Assembly (NCBI GenBank): GCA_902826615.1
Contig: CADEFN010000006.1
Location: 310,001 to 374,000, forward strand
DNA from: an uncultured Gemmatimonadota bacterium
GTDB taxonomy: Bacteria; Gemmatimonadota; Gemmatimonadetes; Gemmatimonadales; Gemmatimonadaceae
Length of the DNA stretch: 64,000 nt
Reading direction: 5' to 3'
Below the pieces are notes generated by a model. The model worked only from the letters and a program-made list of their open reading frames with translations, was not told the origin of the DNA and did not search any database. Made by a program: the position numbers and the translations under genes. Below are positions 54,698-63,594 of this stretch, piece by piece; positions within the stretch are counted from its first letter, which is position 1, and every line of letters begins with the position of its first letter.

Positions 54698-55942
54698 TTA
54701 CCGGGATGACGTGATGGCGTAGGAGCCGGAGGCCTGGCCCACACTTCTGTCCAGGGGATTGAAGAGCTGTGTCGCGAAACCCAGCGGCATGAGGAAGTTC
54801 TTCTCCGGGTTGAGTGCACCCCAGGCGATGGCCGCGGGGCTTATCGCTGGCTCCAACTCCGCAATGCCAAAGTCCGACCAGTTGGACGGGACTTGCCCCG
54901 AAAATTGGACCTGCGACACCTGCTCGATGGCGTCGCGCGAGCTGCCGAATTCGGTGGTGCGCACGTTGATGGTCGCGCCTGCCACGATGAGGAACTTGCA
55001 GGTGTTGAGGAACACCGTCAGTGACATCCTCGGCCGTCCGAGACCCTGGGGCAGATCGAGAATGGCACCGCCACCCGTCTTCGTTCCGGTGACTTGTCCG
55101 TCAGAGCTCGCGCGTTGCGCGATGGCGGCGCTCCCGTCCACCGGACCGGACCACTGCACCGCGAGCAGGCCGGGAACGACTGGCGAAGTCCGCGTCATGG
55201 TTGCGGTCAGGTCGGCTTTGTCATCGGCATCGATCTCAAAGCCGCCATCGGTCCGTTGCTTCACCGCCTTGTAGCCGTACGAAATGATGCCCTTGAACTT
55301 CTCTTGATTAGCCACGCCGAAGCATGCACTCGACTGGTTGGTTTGCGTGACGTTCAGCGCGGCAGCGTTGCTGCTGACCGTCCCCGAGCGAGCGGTGATG
55401 CTTGTGACGCCAACCGCGAGCCCGGTTGCAGCGCCTGTGCTTGATATCGTCGCCACCGCCGGCGTCGCTGAAGTCCATGTCACCGGAGGGGTCACGGCGA
55501 GAGGAGCCCCATTGGGGTCGAGTGCCCTCACCGCATACTGCACTGACTGACCGATCGAGGTCGTGGCGATGGCGGGCGTCACCTCCAGTGTGAATGGCGC
55601 CTGCACGACAACAACTGCCGTATCGGCCTTGCCCCCGGTTGCTGCCACGATCTGCGTCTGTCCAACAGCTATCCCGGTCACCAGCCCACCCGAGGTCACA
55701 CTGGCAATCGCGCCATTGACACTTGACCAGGTCGGCGCCGTTGTCAGCACGGCGCCACTGGCAGCGGTCACGATTGCGGTGAGTGTACCGCTCCCGCCGA
55801 CGAGCAGGTTCAAAGAGCGCGGCGTGATGGTCACGGCGGCGACCGCGGGAGGATTGGGCGGGGGCTGGGGTGGCGGCGCGCTGGTGCCCCCACCGCCACA
55901 CGCAAGTGCGACGGTCGCGCAGATCAATACTCGCCTGAACAT
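54698..55942 (-). CDS. Lipoprotein with two Big_2 (Ig-like) domains
   Basis: A 414-residue surface lipoprotein. The signal VLICATVALACGGGG gives an acylated Cys15, then a Pro-rich linker. Two bacterial Ig-like group 2 domains follow at about 33-118 (VTITPRSLNLLVGGSGTL ... ASVTSGGLVTGIAVGQTQI) and 119-205 (ATISSTGAATGLAVGVTSI). The C-terminal half (about 210-414) is not recognised. Such domains commonly act in surface adhesion or as spacers. It is convergent with the DUF445 gene. Confidence 0.85.
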   Translation of the reverse strand: MFRRVLICATVALACGGGGTSAPPPQPPPNPPAVAAVTITPRSLNLLVGGSGTLTAIVTAASGAVLTTAPTWSSVNGAIASVTSGGLVTGIAVGQTQIVAATGGKADTAVVVVQAPFTLEVTPAIATTSIGQSVQYAVRALDPNGAPLAVTPPVTWTSATPAVATISSTGAATGLAVGVTSITARSGTVSSNAAALNVTQTNQSSACFGVANQEKFKGIISYGYKAVKQRTDGGFEIDADDKADLTATMTRTSPVVPGLLAVQWSGPVDGSAAIAQRASSDGQVTGTKTGGGAILDLPQGLGRPRMSLTVFLNTCKFLIVAGATINVRTTEFGSSRDAIEQVSQVQFSGQVPSNWSDFGIAELEPAISPAAIAWGALNPEKNFLMPLGFATQLFNPLDRSVGQASGSYAITSSR

Positions 55943-56068
55943 GACGACCTCTACTTTCGCCGAACCGGGCGCGGGTGATGGTGGTTGTGCACCCTAGGAA
56001 CGGTCGGCGGTGCCTCCCTTTCTCACCCAGGCATATCGAGGTCGGCTCCTCGCCAGCGCACCCGGCGC

Positions 56069-56104
56069 AGCGCCCCTCTCTGTTGTCCTCCGAGAGGGGG
56101 CGCT
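56069..56104 (-). terminator. Hairpin after lon
   Basis: AGCGCCCCTCTC (56069-56080) pairs with GAGAGGGGGCGCT (56092-56104) with one bulged G, seven bases after the lon stop. No T-run follows on the minus strand, so it may act as an RNA-stabilising end or a weak terminator. Confidence 0.5.
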
Positions 56105-56111
56105 GTCGCTG

Positions 56112-58565
56112 TTACGGGCGGGCGGCGGGTGATTCTCCTCGCACGTCTGCGCGAACTTCGCGCTCCACCACCTCGGGCGAGGCGTCGGCCATCCCACTAT
56201 CCGGCTTTGGCATCAGCGCCAGGCGCAGCACCTCGTCCATCGTCTTCACGAAGGTGAAGGCCATGTTCTTCCGAACCTCGTCAGGCACATCACGCAGGTC
56301 CTTCTGATTGCCGGCCGGGAGGATCACCTCTCGCAACCCGGCACGGTACGCGGCGAGCGTCTTTTCCTTCACGCCGCCAATCTCCAGCACCTTGCCGCGG
56401 AGTGTGACCTCGCCGGTCATGGCCAAATCGCGCCGCACCGACCGGCGGCTCAGCACACTGGCGAGGGCAAGCGTGACCGCCACACCGGCACTGGGACCAT
56501 CCTTGGGCACGGAGCCGGCGGGGAAGTGAATGTGGAAGTCCGACTCCTTGAATTCCTTCTCGGTGACGTCGAGCGCGTCGGCGCGCGAGCGCACGAACGA
56601 GAGCGCAGCATCCACCGACTCCCGCATCACGTCGCCCAGCTGGCCGGTGACGGTGAGTTTGCCACTCCCCGCCATACGGAGGGCCTCGATGGTCATGATA
56701 TCGCCACCTAACGAGGTCCAGGCCAGGCCGGTCACGGCACCAATCTCCGGCTCCTGCTCTGCCTCCTCGGCGGCGTGACGCGGCACGCCAAGAATTTCTT
56801 CAACGAGCAGGTTGTCCACCACCCATGCCCCTTCTTCGCCGTCTGCCTTCTTGCGAGCCCGCTTGCGCATGATGGCCGACAGGTTGCGCTCGAAGTTGCG
56901 GAGCCCGGCTTCACGCGAATACCGCGACGACACGTAGCCCAGCACCTCATCAGTGAACTGGAGATCCTTGTCCGAGATGCCGTGATCCTCGAGCAACCGC
57001 GGAATCAGGTATCGCCAGGCAATTTCGACTTTCTCTTCGACGGTGTACCCGGCAATGCGGATCACTTCCATGCGGTCGCGTAGCGGCGCCGGAATATCAA
57101 AGAGGTTGTTGGCCGTGCAGATGAAGAGCACGCTCGACAGGTCGAACTGCAGGTTGAGGTAGTGGTCGACAAAGTCGTGGTTCTGCGACGGGTCGAGCAC
57201 TTCAAGCATGGCCGCGGTGGGATCACCCGACGCGCCGCCACCCGACATCTTGTCGATTTCGTCGATCATCAGCACGGGGTCGCGCACCCCAACACGCCGC
57301 AGCGCCTGGAGCAGGAGCCCGGGCATGGCGCCCACATAGGTGCGCCGGTGACCGCGGATTTCGGCTTCATCACGCACGCCGCCCACGGCGATGCGGTAGA
57401 AGGCCCGCCCTATCGAGGTGGCGATGGCCTCGCCTAACGATGTTTTCCCGGTGCCCGGGGGACCTACAAAACAGAGGATGGGGCCGTGTGGATCGCCGCC
57501 ACGCAGCTTGCGCACCGCCAGAAACTCGATGATGCGTTCCTTCGCTTCCATCAGGCCGTAGTGCCGACCCTCCAGGGCCTCCTCGACCTTCGCGAGCTCG
57601 ATCATTTCGTCGCCACTGCGCTTGTGCCAGGGCAAGCCGAGGATCCAGTCGAGATAGTTGCGGATGACCTGGTACTCACTCGACGCCGGGGAGAGCATGC
57701 GCAGCCGTTCAGTCTCGCGGCGTGCCTCCTGGCCGACGCGCTCCGGGAGTTTGGCGTCGTCGATCTTCTTGAGGAGTTCGACGGCCTCCTTTTCTCCGGG
57801 GTCCGTCTCGCCAAGCTCCGACTGGATCGCGCGCAGCTGCTGGCGCAGGTAGAACTCGCGCTGATGCTGCTCGATTTTCACTTCGGTCTGCTTCTTCACG
57901 TCTTCCATCACGCGGGCGCGCGCCACTTCGCGCTCCAGCCGCGACAGGATGAAGCGCATCCGCTGCCCGATGTCGAGCCGCTGCAGCACCTCGTCCTTGT
58001 CGGAAATACGGAAGTTCATGTTCGTGGCCGCGAGGTCGGCAAAACGCCCCGGGTCGGACACGTTCATCTTGAGAATCTGCGGGACTTCGTCGGGAATACG
58101 GTCGACGAGATCGGCGAGTGTCTCGGCGGCCGATACGATGCGTGTGACCAGATCATCCAGATCGTTAGGGTCGGCTGGGAGTTCACGGGCCGGCCGCACC
58201 CCCACCACCACAAAGGGCTCCTCCTGGTCTACCGACTCGATCGTGATGCGTCGCAGACCCTGCAGCGTGATCTGGACCGTGTCGCCCGGCAGGTTGATGC
58301 GCTCGTGGACACGTGCGGCCACACCCACGCGGCCGATGAACTTCTGGTTGTCCACCGCATCTTCGGCGTCGCCCCCGGTGACGACCAGGGCGACGATGAG
58401 ACCCGGGTCCTCATTGGCGCGGAGGAGTGCAAGGTTCTCGGGTGATCCCATCTGCACCGCGATGGTGCCGAGTGGGTACACGATGGTGGAGCGCAGCGCC
58501 ATGAGCGGCAGCCGGGGCGGCAGCTCCTGGCCAAGGATTTCGTCGCGACGTTGAGGACGGGACAT
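56112..58565 (-). CDS. lon: ATP-dependent protease Lon (LonA)
   Basis: An 817-residue cytoplasmic AAA+ protease. The N-terminal substrate domain (about 18-210) starts LPLMALRSTIVYPLGTIAV. The coiled-coil arm contains QREFYLRQQLRAIQSELGE. The AAA+ module has Walker A GPPGTGKTS and Walker B VLMIDEIDKM. The protease domain has the catalytic Ser in PKDGPSAGVA and the Lys in GGVKEKTLAAYR. Length and order are standard. The C-terminal 30 residues are variable. The upstream neighbour is a sulfatase-like gene on the same strand, 142 bp away. Confidence 0.98.
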   Translation of the reverse strand: MSRPQRRDEILGQELPPRLPLMALRSTIVYPLGTIAVQMGSPENLALLRANEDPGLIVALVVTGGDAEDAVDNQKFIGRVGVAARVHERINLPGDTVQITLQGLRRITIESVDQEEPFVVVGVRPARELPADPNDLDDLVTRIVSAAETLADLVDRIPDEVPQILKMNVSDPGRFADLAATNMNFRISDKDEVLQRLDIGQRMRFILSRLEREVARARVMEDVKKQTEVKIEQHQREFYLRQQLRAIQSELGETDPGEKEAVELLKKIDDAKLPERVGQEARRETERLRMLSPASSEYQVIRNYLDWILGLPWHKRSGDEMIELAKVEEALEGRHYGLMEAKERIIEFLAVRKLRGGDPHGPILCFVGPPGTGKTSLGEAIATSIGRAFYRIAVGGVRDEAEIRGHRRTYVGAMPGLLLQALRRVGVRDPVLMIDEIDKMSGGGASGDPTAAMLEVLDPSQNHDFVDHYLNLQFDLSSVLFICTANNLFDIPAPLRDRMEVIRIAGYTVEEKVEIAWRYLIPRLLEDHGISDKDLQFTDEVLGYVSSRYSREAGLRNFERNLSAIMRKRARKKADGEEGAWVVDNLLVEEILGVPRHAAEEAEQEPEIGAVTGLAWTSLGGDIMTIEALRMAGSGKLTVTGQLGDVMRESVDAALSFVRSRADALDVTEKEFKESDFHIHFPAGSVPKDGPSAGVAVTLALASVLSRRSVRRDLAMTGEVTLRGKVLEIGGVKEKTLAAYRAGLREVILPAGNQKDLRDVPDEVRKNMAFTFVKTMDEVLRLALMPKPDSGMADASPEVVEREVRADVRGESPAARP

Positions 58566-58707
58566 GTCCGAAGGAAGGAGTGTCAGGTGCGCCCAAAGCT
58601 AAGCGGCTGCGACCCGCGTCGCCCGGTTCATGTGTGTGACTGCACTTTTTTCCGGACCTGCTCCGGCTTCCAGCACCGCTCCGGCCCTGTGGAGTGCTCC
58701 GGGCCTG

Positions 58708-60474
58708 CTACCTCTTCCCCGTGGTCCCAAGTGAGTCCGTCAGATGCCGAGCGCGCGAGAGATCTGTGGCGTACGCCGCGTCGCTCACGAGGTTGGTCGC
58801 CTCCTTTTTGTCCGCAAAGTGGAAGAGCATCTCCTTCCCATCGGGGTGGCGGATATACTGCACCGAGTCCAGCGCGACGCTGACCACTGGCCCCTTCGCG
58901 TTAGGTAGCCCCGTCTCGACGTTGATCCCCTTGTTGGCGTATGAAAATGCGGGGCTGCGTGGACCGCTACCGAGCAGCGAATTCCCCGGCAGTGGCCCGG
59001 GTCGACCCGTGAGGTCCAGCAGTGTCGCCGGCAGGTCGCGCAGCGAGAGTGTGCCCGCGAGCCGCGTCCCCGCCGTGATGCGGGATGGGTATCTCATCAC
59101 CAGCGGCACCCACAGCAACTCGCGGTAGGCCGCAGTCGCGTGGCCCCAGACTTCATGCTCACCGAAGAGCTCACCGTGATCACCGACGACGGCAAGAATG
59201 GTATTGTCCAGATCTCCGCGGACACGCAGCGAGTCGACAATGCGACCGAGCTGGAAGTCCATGTAGGCGATGCCGGCGTCGTACTTGTCCTGCCCGGAAG
59301 GGTTGTCCGAAAAGCGCTTCATGAACTCAGGCGGAGCCCACCTCGGAGTGTGCGCGTCAAACATGTTCAGGAACGCAAAGAAGGGCCGGTCGCTTTCCAG
59401 TGTCTTGTGCCACCCCAGAAACTGGTCGGCGGTGACTTCGGCGATCTTGTGGTCGAAGTACAAGGAGACCGGCATGCGCCAGGAGGCGTACCGGAAGCCT
59501 CCAAGGCGCTTTCGCAGACCACCTTGTGCCGTAATCGCCGCGTACATCTTGTCGACTTGCCACGGCCATCCACTCAGGAGGACCTGGAACGGGGTGCGCA
59601 TGTAGTCCATCGTGGTGTCGAAGCCACGCATGACACGAGAGTCCCACCCCGTGTATACCTCATTGGCCGTAAACCCGCCCGTGGCGTATCCGCGCTCGGC
59701 GAGGACCTCAGCGAGGGTTGGCCTTTCCCTGGAAAGTCCCCGGAAGAAGTCGACCCCGATCTCTGGCGAATAGACGCCGGTAAACATCGTGGCGTGCGAG
59801 GGGAGGGTCCACGGGGCCGTCGCATAGGCCTTTTCGGCGAGAAGCCCCTCGGCAGCGAGCCGCTCGATGGCTGGCGCTGTTGGCTTGGGGTAGCCGTATC
59901 CGCTCACGCTGGCAGCCCTGGTCACGTCGAGGACCACGAGCAGAACATTGGGCTGATTGGTGTCGGCTAGTGTGGCGCGCTTCCCATGCTCGGGAAAGGC
60001 CATACGAACGGCAACCGTCAGGATGGCCAGTGCAGCCAGGCTGAACCCGGCGATCCGCATACGCCATTTCGCGAAGCCGGCTCCTGCGGCGAGACCGCCG
60101 AATCGCACGCCAATCCCCGCGCCGACCGCCACTCCCGCCCAGGTTGCGATGGCGTCGTAACGGAGCATGAAGACGAAGGCAGCAACTCCCCCGAGAAAGC
60201 CGGACGCAGCCATCACCACCCAGCGCTTTGGCACCAGGGCACCCAATGCGAGGAAGGGGAGTGAGCAACCGGCCATGAAGACGAGCCAGGATGCCGGCGC
60301 CATCCACGGGAGGTCGCGCGACGCGAAGATGATGCGGTTGGCGAAGGTGGTCCAACCCAGTTGCCAGAGTACCTGTAAGGCGGCCGCCGTGAAGGCGACG
60401 GCCACGGCGGTCAGGGCGATCTCCGTCAGCGCGTGGCCGCGGGTCAGTCCGGTCTTTTCTGGAGTGCTCAGCAT
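58708..60474 (-). CDS. Membrane-bound sulfatase-like hydrolase/transferase
   Basis: A 588-residue protein. The first 160 residues hold about five membrane helices. The extracytoplasmic domain belongs to the alkaline phosphatase/sulfatase superfamily: NVLLVVLDVTRAASVSGYGY, the nucleophile region APWTLPSHATMFTGVYSPE, LNMFDAHTPRW and AVVGDHGELFGEHEVWGH (metal site). The Cys/Ser of true sulfatases (C/S-x-P-x-R) is replaced by Thr in WTLPSH, so formylglycine chemistry is unlikely. It may be a phosphoethanolamine- or glycerophosphate-transferase-type enzyme or a phosphatase. ATG 60474 starts the first membrane region. Confidence 0.85.
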   Translation of the reverse strand: MLSTPEKTGLTRGHALTEIALTAVAVAFTAAALQVLWQLGWTTFANRIIFASRDLPWMAPASWLVFMAGCSLPFLALGALVPKRWVVMAASGFLGGVAAFVFMLRYDAIATWAGVAVGAGIGVRFGGLAAGAGFAKWRMRIAGFSLAALAILTVAVRMAFPEHGKRATLADTNQPNVLLVVLDVTRAASVSGYGYPKPTAPAIERLAAEGLLAEKAYATAPWTLPSHATMFTGVYSPEIGVDFFRGLSRERPTLAEVLAERGYATGGFTANEVYTGWDSRVMRGFDTTMDYMRTPFQVLLSGWPWQVDKMYAAITAQGGLRKRLGGFRYASWRMPVSLYFDHKIAEVTADQFLGWHKTLESDRPFFAFLNMFDAHTPRWAPPEFMKRFSDNPSGQDKYDAGIAYMDFQLGRIVDSLRVRGDLDNTILAVVGDHGELFGEHEVWGHATAAYRELLWVPLVMRYPSRITAGTRLAGTLSLRDLPATLLDLTGRPGPLPGNSLLGSGPRSPAFSYANKGINVETGLPNAKGPVVSVALDSVQYIRHPDGKEMLFHFADKKEATNLVSDAAYATDLSRARHLTDSLGTTGKR

Positions 60475-60598
60475 GGGCTCATAAGAACGCAATGTGAGGG
60501 CCAATCTCACGGTTGAGCGCTTCTTCCCACAAGACGACGAAATGTCGTAAATCGTTCACTTGCTTGGCCTTGCGGGTACAGCTAACTTAGCGGGCTCC

Positions 60599-61921
60599 AT
60601 GTTCACAGAGCTTTCCGACAAGATCGCTGGCGTATTTGCCAAGCTCCGCGGCCGCGGTGTCCTGAACGAGTCGGACATCAAGGATGGCCTGCGGGAGATC
60701 CGTCGTGTCCTGCTCGAGGCCGACGTGTCGTTCCAGCTCACACGCGAGTTCCTGGAACGGGTCGAGAAGAAAGCGATCGGCGTCCTGCAGATTCGCACGG
60801 TTTCGCCGGCCCAGCAACTGGTCAAGATCGTTCATGACGAACTGACCGTGATGCTGGGCGAGACCCGCGAGGGTCTCAAGCTCAGCTCCGTGCCCCCGAC
60901 GGTCGTGATGATGGTGGGGCTTCAGGGTTCCGGAAAAACCACCACGGCGGGCAAACTCGCTCGCCGACTCAAAGGGGAAGGGCGCGCGACACGCCTGGTG
61001 GCAGCCGACGTCTATCGTCCTGCCGCCATCGACCAGCTCGAAACGTTAGGCGCCCAGCTCGAGGTCCCCGTCTACGCCGACCGGACCACCCGCGACGTGG
61101 TGCGTATCGCCAAGGCCGGCATCGAAGAAGCCAAACGCGCCCGCGATCGGGTGGTGATCCTCGATACCGCCGGCCGCCTGCAGATCGACGAAGACATGAT
61201 GCAGGAGCTGGTGCGGGTGAAGGAGGCCGTCCATCCCGACGAAATCCTCCTCGTCGCCGACGGCATGACGGGGCAGGATGCGGTGCGCATCGCCGAGGGG
61301 TTCAACAAGGCGTTAGGCGTGACCGGCATCATCCTCACCAAGATGGATGGCGACGCGCGTGGTGGCGCCGCCCTGTCCATCTACGGCGTCACGAAGAAGC
61401 CGATCAAATACATCGGTGTCGGTGAAAAGGCCGATGCGCTCGAGGAGTTCCATCCTGAGCGAATGGCGGGCCGTATCCTGCAGATGGGCGACGTACTGTC
61501 GCTGGTCGAAAAGGCGCAGGAAACCATCGATGTCGCCGAAGCGAAGAAACTCGAGAAGAAGGTCCGCAAGGAAGGCCTCGATCTCGAGGACTTCCTGACG
61601 GCCATGCGGCAGATGCAGAAGCTGGGGCCGCTCGAGGGCGTGCTGAAGATGCTCCCGGGTGTGAACAGCAAAATGCTCAAGCAGGCGAACCTCGACCCCA
61701 AGCGGATGAAACATGTCGAGGCCATAGTCCTGAGCATGACCAAGGAAGAGCGCAAGGATCCCACGTTGATCAATGGATCCCGGCGCTCGCGCATTGCCCG
61801 CGGGAGTGGCCGCACTACCAATGAGGTAAACCGGCTGCTGGAGCAGTTCCGCGACATGCAGAAGATGATGAAGAAGGCGGCGTCGGGTGGCCGGATGGGC
61901 CTCCCGTTCGGGCGCATGTAA
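60599..61921 (+). CDS. ffh: Signal recognition particle protein Ffh
   Basis: A 440-residue SRP GTPase that binds signal sequences and 4.5S RNA. The N domain starts MFTELSDKIAGVFAKLRGRG. The G domain has GLQGSGKTTTAGKLARRL, LDTAGRLQIDEDMM and ILTKMDGDARGGAALS. The Met-rich M domain runs from about 330 and ends KMMKKAASGGRMGLPFGRM. ATG 60599 matches the family start, and the frame is open 13 codons further up. It heads the conserved ffh-rpsP-rimM-trmD order. No 4.5S RNA gene was found in the window. Confidence 0.98.
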   Translation: MFTELSDKIAGVFAKLRGRGVLNESDIKDGLREIRRVLLEADVSFQLTREFLERVEKKAIGVLQIRTVSPAQQLVKIVHDELTVMLGETREGLKLSSVPPTVVMMVGLQGSGKTTTAGKLARRLKGEGRATRLVAADVYRPAAIDQLETLGAQLEVPVYADRTTRDVVRIAKAGIEEAKRARDRVVILDTAGRLQIDEDMMQELVRVKEAVHPDEILLVADGMTGQDAVRIAEGFNKALGVTGIILTKMDGDARGGAALSIYGVTKKPIKYIGVGEKADALEEFHPERMAGRILQMGDVLSLVEKAQETIDVAEAKKLEKKVRKEGLDLEDFLTAMRQMQKLGPLEGVLKMLPGVNSKMLKQANLDPKRMKHVEAIVLSMTKEERKDPTLINGSRRSRIARGSGRTTNEVNRLLEQFRDMQKMMKKAASGGRMGLPFGRM

Positions 61922-61970
61922 GTTTGCAGTTCCCGGCGGCGCTCCGGCGCTGCCACGTTCGGCCGGGTGC

Positions 61971-61989
61971 GACTCGGAAATGCCGAGTC
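61971..61989 (+). other. Hairpin in the rpsP leader
   Basis: GACTCGG-AAATG-CCGAGTC is a 7-bp perfect stem in the 118-bp gap between ffh and rpsP. No T-run follows. It could stabilise the downstream mRNA or act in S16 control, which is inferred. Confidence 0.35.
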
Positions 61990-62039
61990 TCGCGATGAGC
62001 CCGGAGCAGGACCTGTTCTCTGATTGAGGAGTTGGTGCA

Positions 62040-62363
62040 ATGGCTGTTCGTATTCGTCTCCGTCGTGAAGGCCGCAAAAAGGCTCCCACGTACCGTATCG
62101 TCGTGACCGAGTCCACGATGCCGCGTGATGGGCGGTTCATCGAGATCATCGGGACCTACCAGCCGCGCCTCAAGGACAACAGCGTCACGCTGAAAACCGA
62201 ACGCGCGAATCACTGGCTCGATGTCGGTGCACAGCCCAGCGACACCGTGCGCTCCATTCTGCGTCGCGCCGGCGTGCTCAAGGCCCGCCACGAAGCGCGC
62301 CTGGCCAGCAAGCTGCAGTCGGCTGCGGTGCCGCTGACCGAAGACAAGAAGGACGAAGCGTAA
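62040..62363 (+). CDS. rpsP: 30S ribosomal protein S16
   Basis: A 107-residue ribosomal protein with the family N-terminus AVRIRLRREGRKKAPTYRIV, then FIEIIGTYQPR and GAQPSDTVRSILRRAGVL. The C-terminal tail of about 25 residues is longer than in E. coli and Lys/Glu-rich. GAGGAG lies nine bases before the ATG, one of the clearest ribosome binding sites in the window. It is four bases from rimM. Confidence 0.98.
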   Translation: MAVRIRLRREGRKKAPTYRIVVTESTMPRDGRFIEIIGTYQPRLKDNSVTLKTERANHWLDVGAQPSDTVRSILRRAGVLKARHEARLASKLQSAAVPLTEDKKDEA

Positions 62364-62367
62364 ACCC

Positions 62368-62892
62368 GTGACCAGTCTGGTGATCGTGGGCCGCATTCGG
62401 CGCGCCCACGGGATCCGTGGTGAGGTGGTCGTCGAACTGATGACCGAGACGCCGGACGCGATCTTCGCGCCCGGCGCTCGTCTTTTCGCCGGCACCGCTG
62501 CGGGTGACCCCGCACCTGATGGCGCCGAGCTGCACGTGGAGTCGGCTCGTCCATTCAATGACACCCTGCTCGTTTCATTCGACGAAGTCGCCGACCGTAC
62601 CGTCGCCGAGCGGTGGCGTGATCGGTTTCTGCTGGTGCCTGAGTCGGAAATCGACCCCCCGGGTGAAGACGAAGTGTTTGTGCACCAGCTTGTGGGGCTC
62701 GATGTGGTGCATGCGGGCGACGCGCCCATCGGGCGTGTGATCGGTACGTTCGAAGTGGCCGGGCGGCTCCTGCTGGAGGTGCAGCGCGAAGGGGGCACCG
62801 TGCTGCTCCCCTACGAAGACGAATTCGTGGAGAAGGTAGACCTCGCCGCCAATCGGCTGGTGATGATCCTCCCCGATGGACTGCTCGAGTAG
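62368..62892 (+). CDS. rimM: Ribosome maturation factor RimM
   Basis: A 174-residue two-domain protein needed for assembly of the 30S head, where it binds S19. The N-terminal domain has LVIVGRIRRAHGIRGEVVVE. The PRC-barrel domain carries VFVHQLVGLDVVHA, and VLLPYEDEFVEKVDLAANRL is the conserved end. Start is GTG, four bases after rpsP. trmD begins two bases after its stop. Confidence 0.96.
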   Translation: MTSLVIVGRIRRAHGIRGEVVVELMTETPDAIFAPGARLFAGTAAGDPAPDGAELHVESARPFNDTLLVSFDEVADRTVAERWRDRFLLVPESEIDPPGEDEVFVHQLVGLDVVHAGDAPIGRVIGTFEVAGRLLLEVQREGGTVLLPYEDEFVEKVDLAANRLVMILPDGLLE

Positions 62893-62894
62893 TC

Positions 62895-63584
62895 ATGCTG
62901 CGAATCACCATCATCACGATTTTCCCCGAGTACTTCACCACACCGCTCTCGCTCTCGATTCCGGCGCAGGCGGCGGGGGCAGGCAGTGTGGAGTACCGCC
63001 CCGTCAACCTGCGGGACTACACTCACGACCGGCATCGCACGGTGGACGACTATCCGTACGGTGGTGGCGCCGGGATGGTGATGAAACCCGGGCCCTTTTT
63101 CGAGGCGGTTGAATCGTTAGGCTGCCAGGCGCCGATTGTGCTGCTCTCGGCGCGTGGTCGGCGCTTTACCCAGGCTGATGCCAAACGATTTGCAGCTGGT
63201 TCCGAGCTCACCCTGCTCTGCGGTCACTACAAGGACATCGATCAGCGGGTGGCCGATCATCTCGCGACCGAGGAACTCTCGGTCGGAGACTTTGTGCTCA
63301 GTGGCGGGGAGCCGGCGGCGCTCGCCATCGTGGATGCGACGGTGCGACTCCTCCCCGGGGCGATGTCGGACCCCGAAAGTGCGCGGACCGATTCGTTTTT
63401 CGAGGACGCGGCCGGCGTCAGTGCCCCCAGCTACACCAGGCCGCCCGACTACCGGGGACACCTGGTGCCGGACGTCTTGCTCTCCGGGCACCACGCGGAA
63501 ATTGCCAAGTGGAGGGCCGAGCAGGGGCGTCGGCAGACAGCCGGGCGTGACGGGGCGGGGTCGAGGGACCACGCTGGCCAGTAA
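62895..63584 (+). CDS. trmD: tRNA (guanine-37-N1)-methyltransferase TrmD
   Basis: A 229-residue SPOUT enzyme that methylates G37 next to the anticodon, preventing frameshifts. Motifs are RITIITIFPEYF at the N-terminus, YPYGGGAGMVMKPGPFFEAV, LLCGHYKDIDQRV, EELSVGDFVLSGGEPAAL (knot and AdoMet site) and PSYTRPPDYRGHLVPDVLLSG. The C-terminal domain is shorter than the roughly 250 residues usual in E. coli. Position after rimM is conserved. rplS would normally follow, but a lipoprotein gene does so here. Confidence 0.97.
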   Translation: MLRITIITIFPEYFTTPLSLSIPAQAAGAGSVEYRPVNLRDYTHDRHRTVDDYPYGGGAGMVMKPGPFFEAVESLGCQAPIVLLSARGRRFTQADAKRFAAGSELTLLCGHYKDIDQRVADHLATEELSVGDFVLSGGEPAALAIVDATVRLLPGAMSDPESARTDSFFEDAAGVSAPSYTRPPDYRGHLVPDVLLSGHHAEIAKWRAEQGRRQTAGRDGAGSRDHAGQ

Positions 63585-63594
63585 GGCACCGGTC

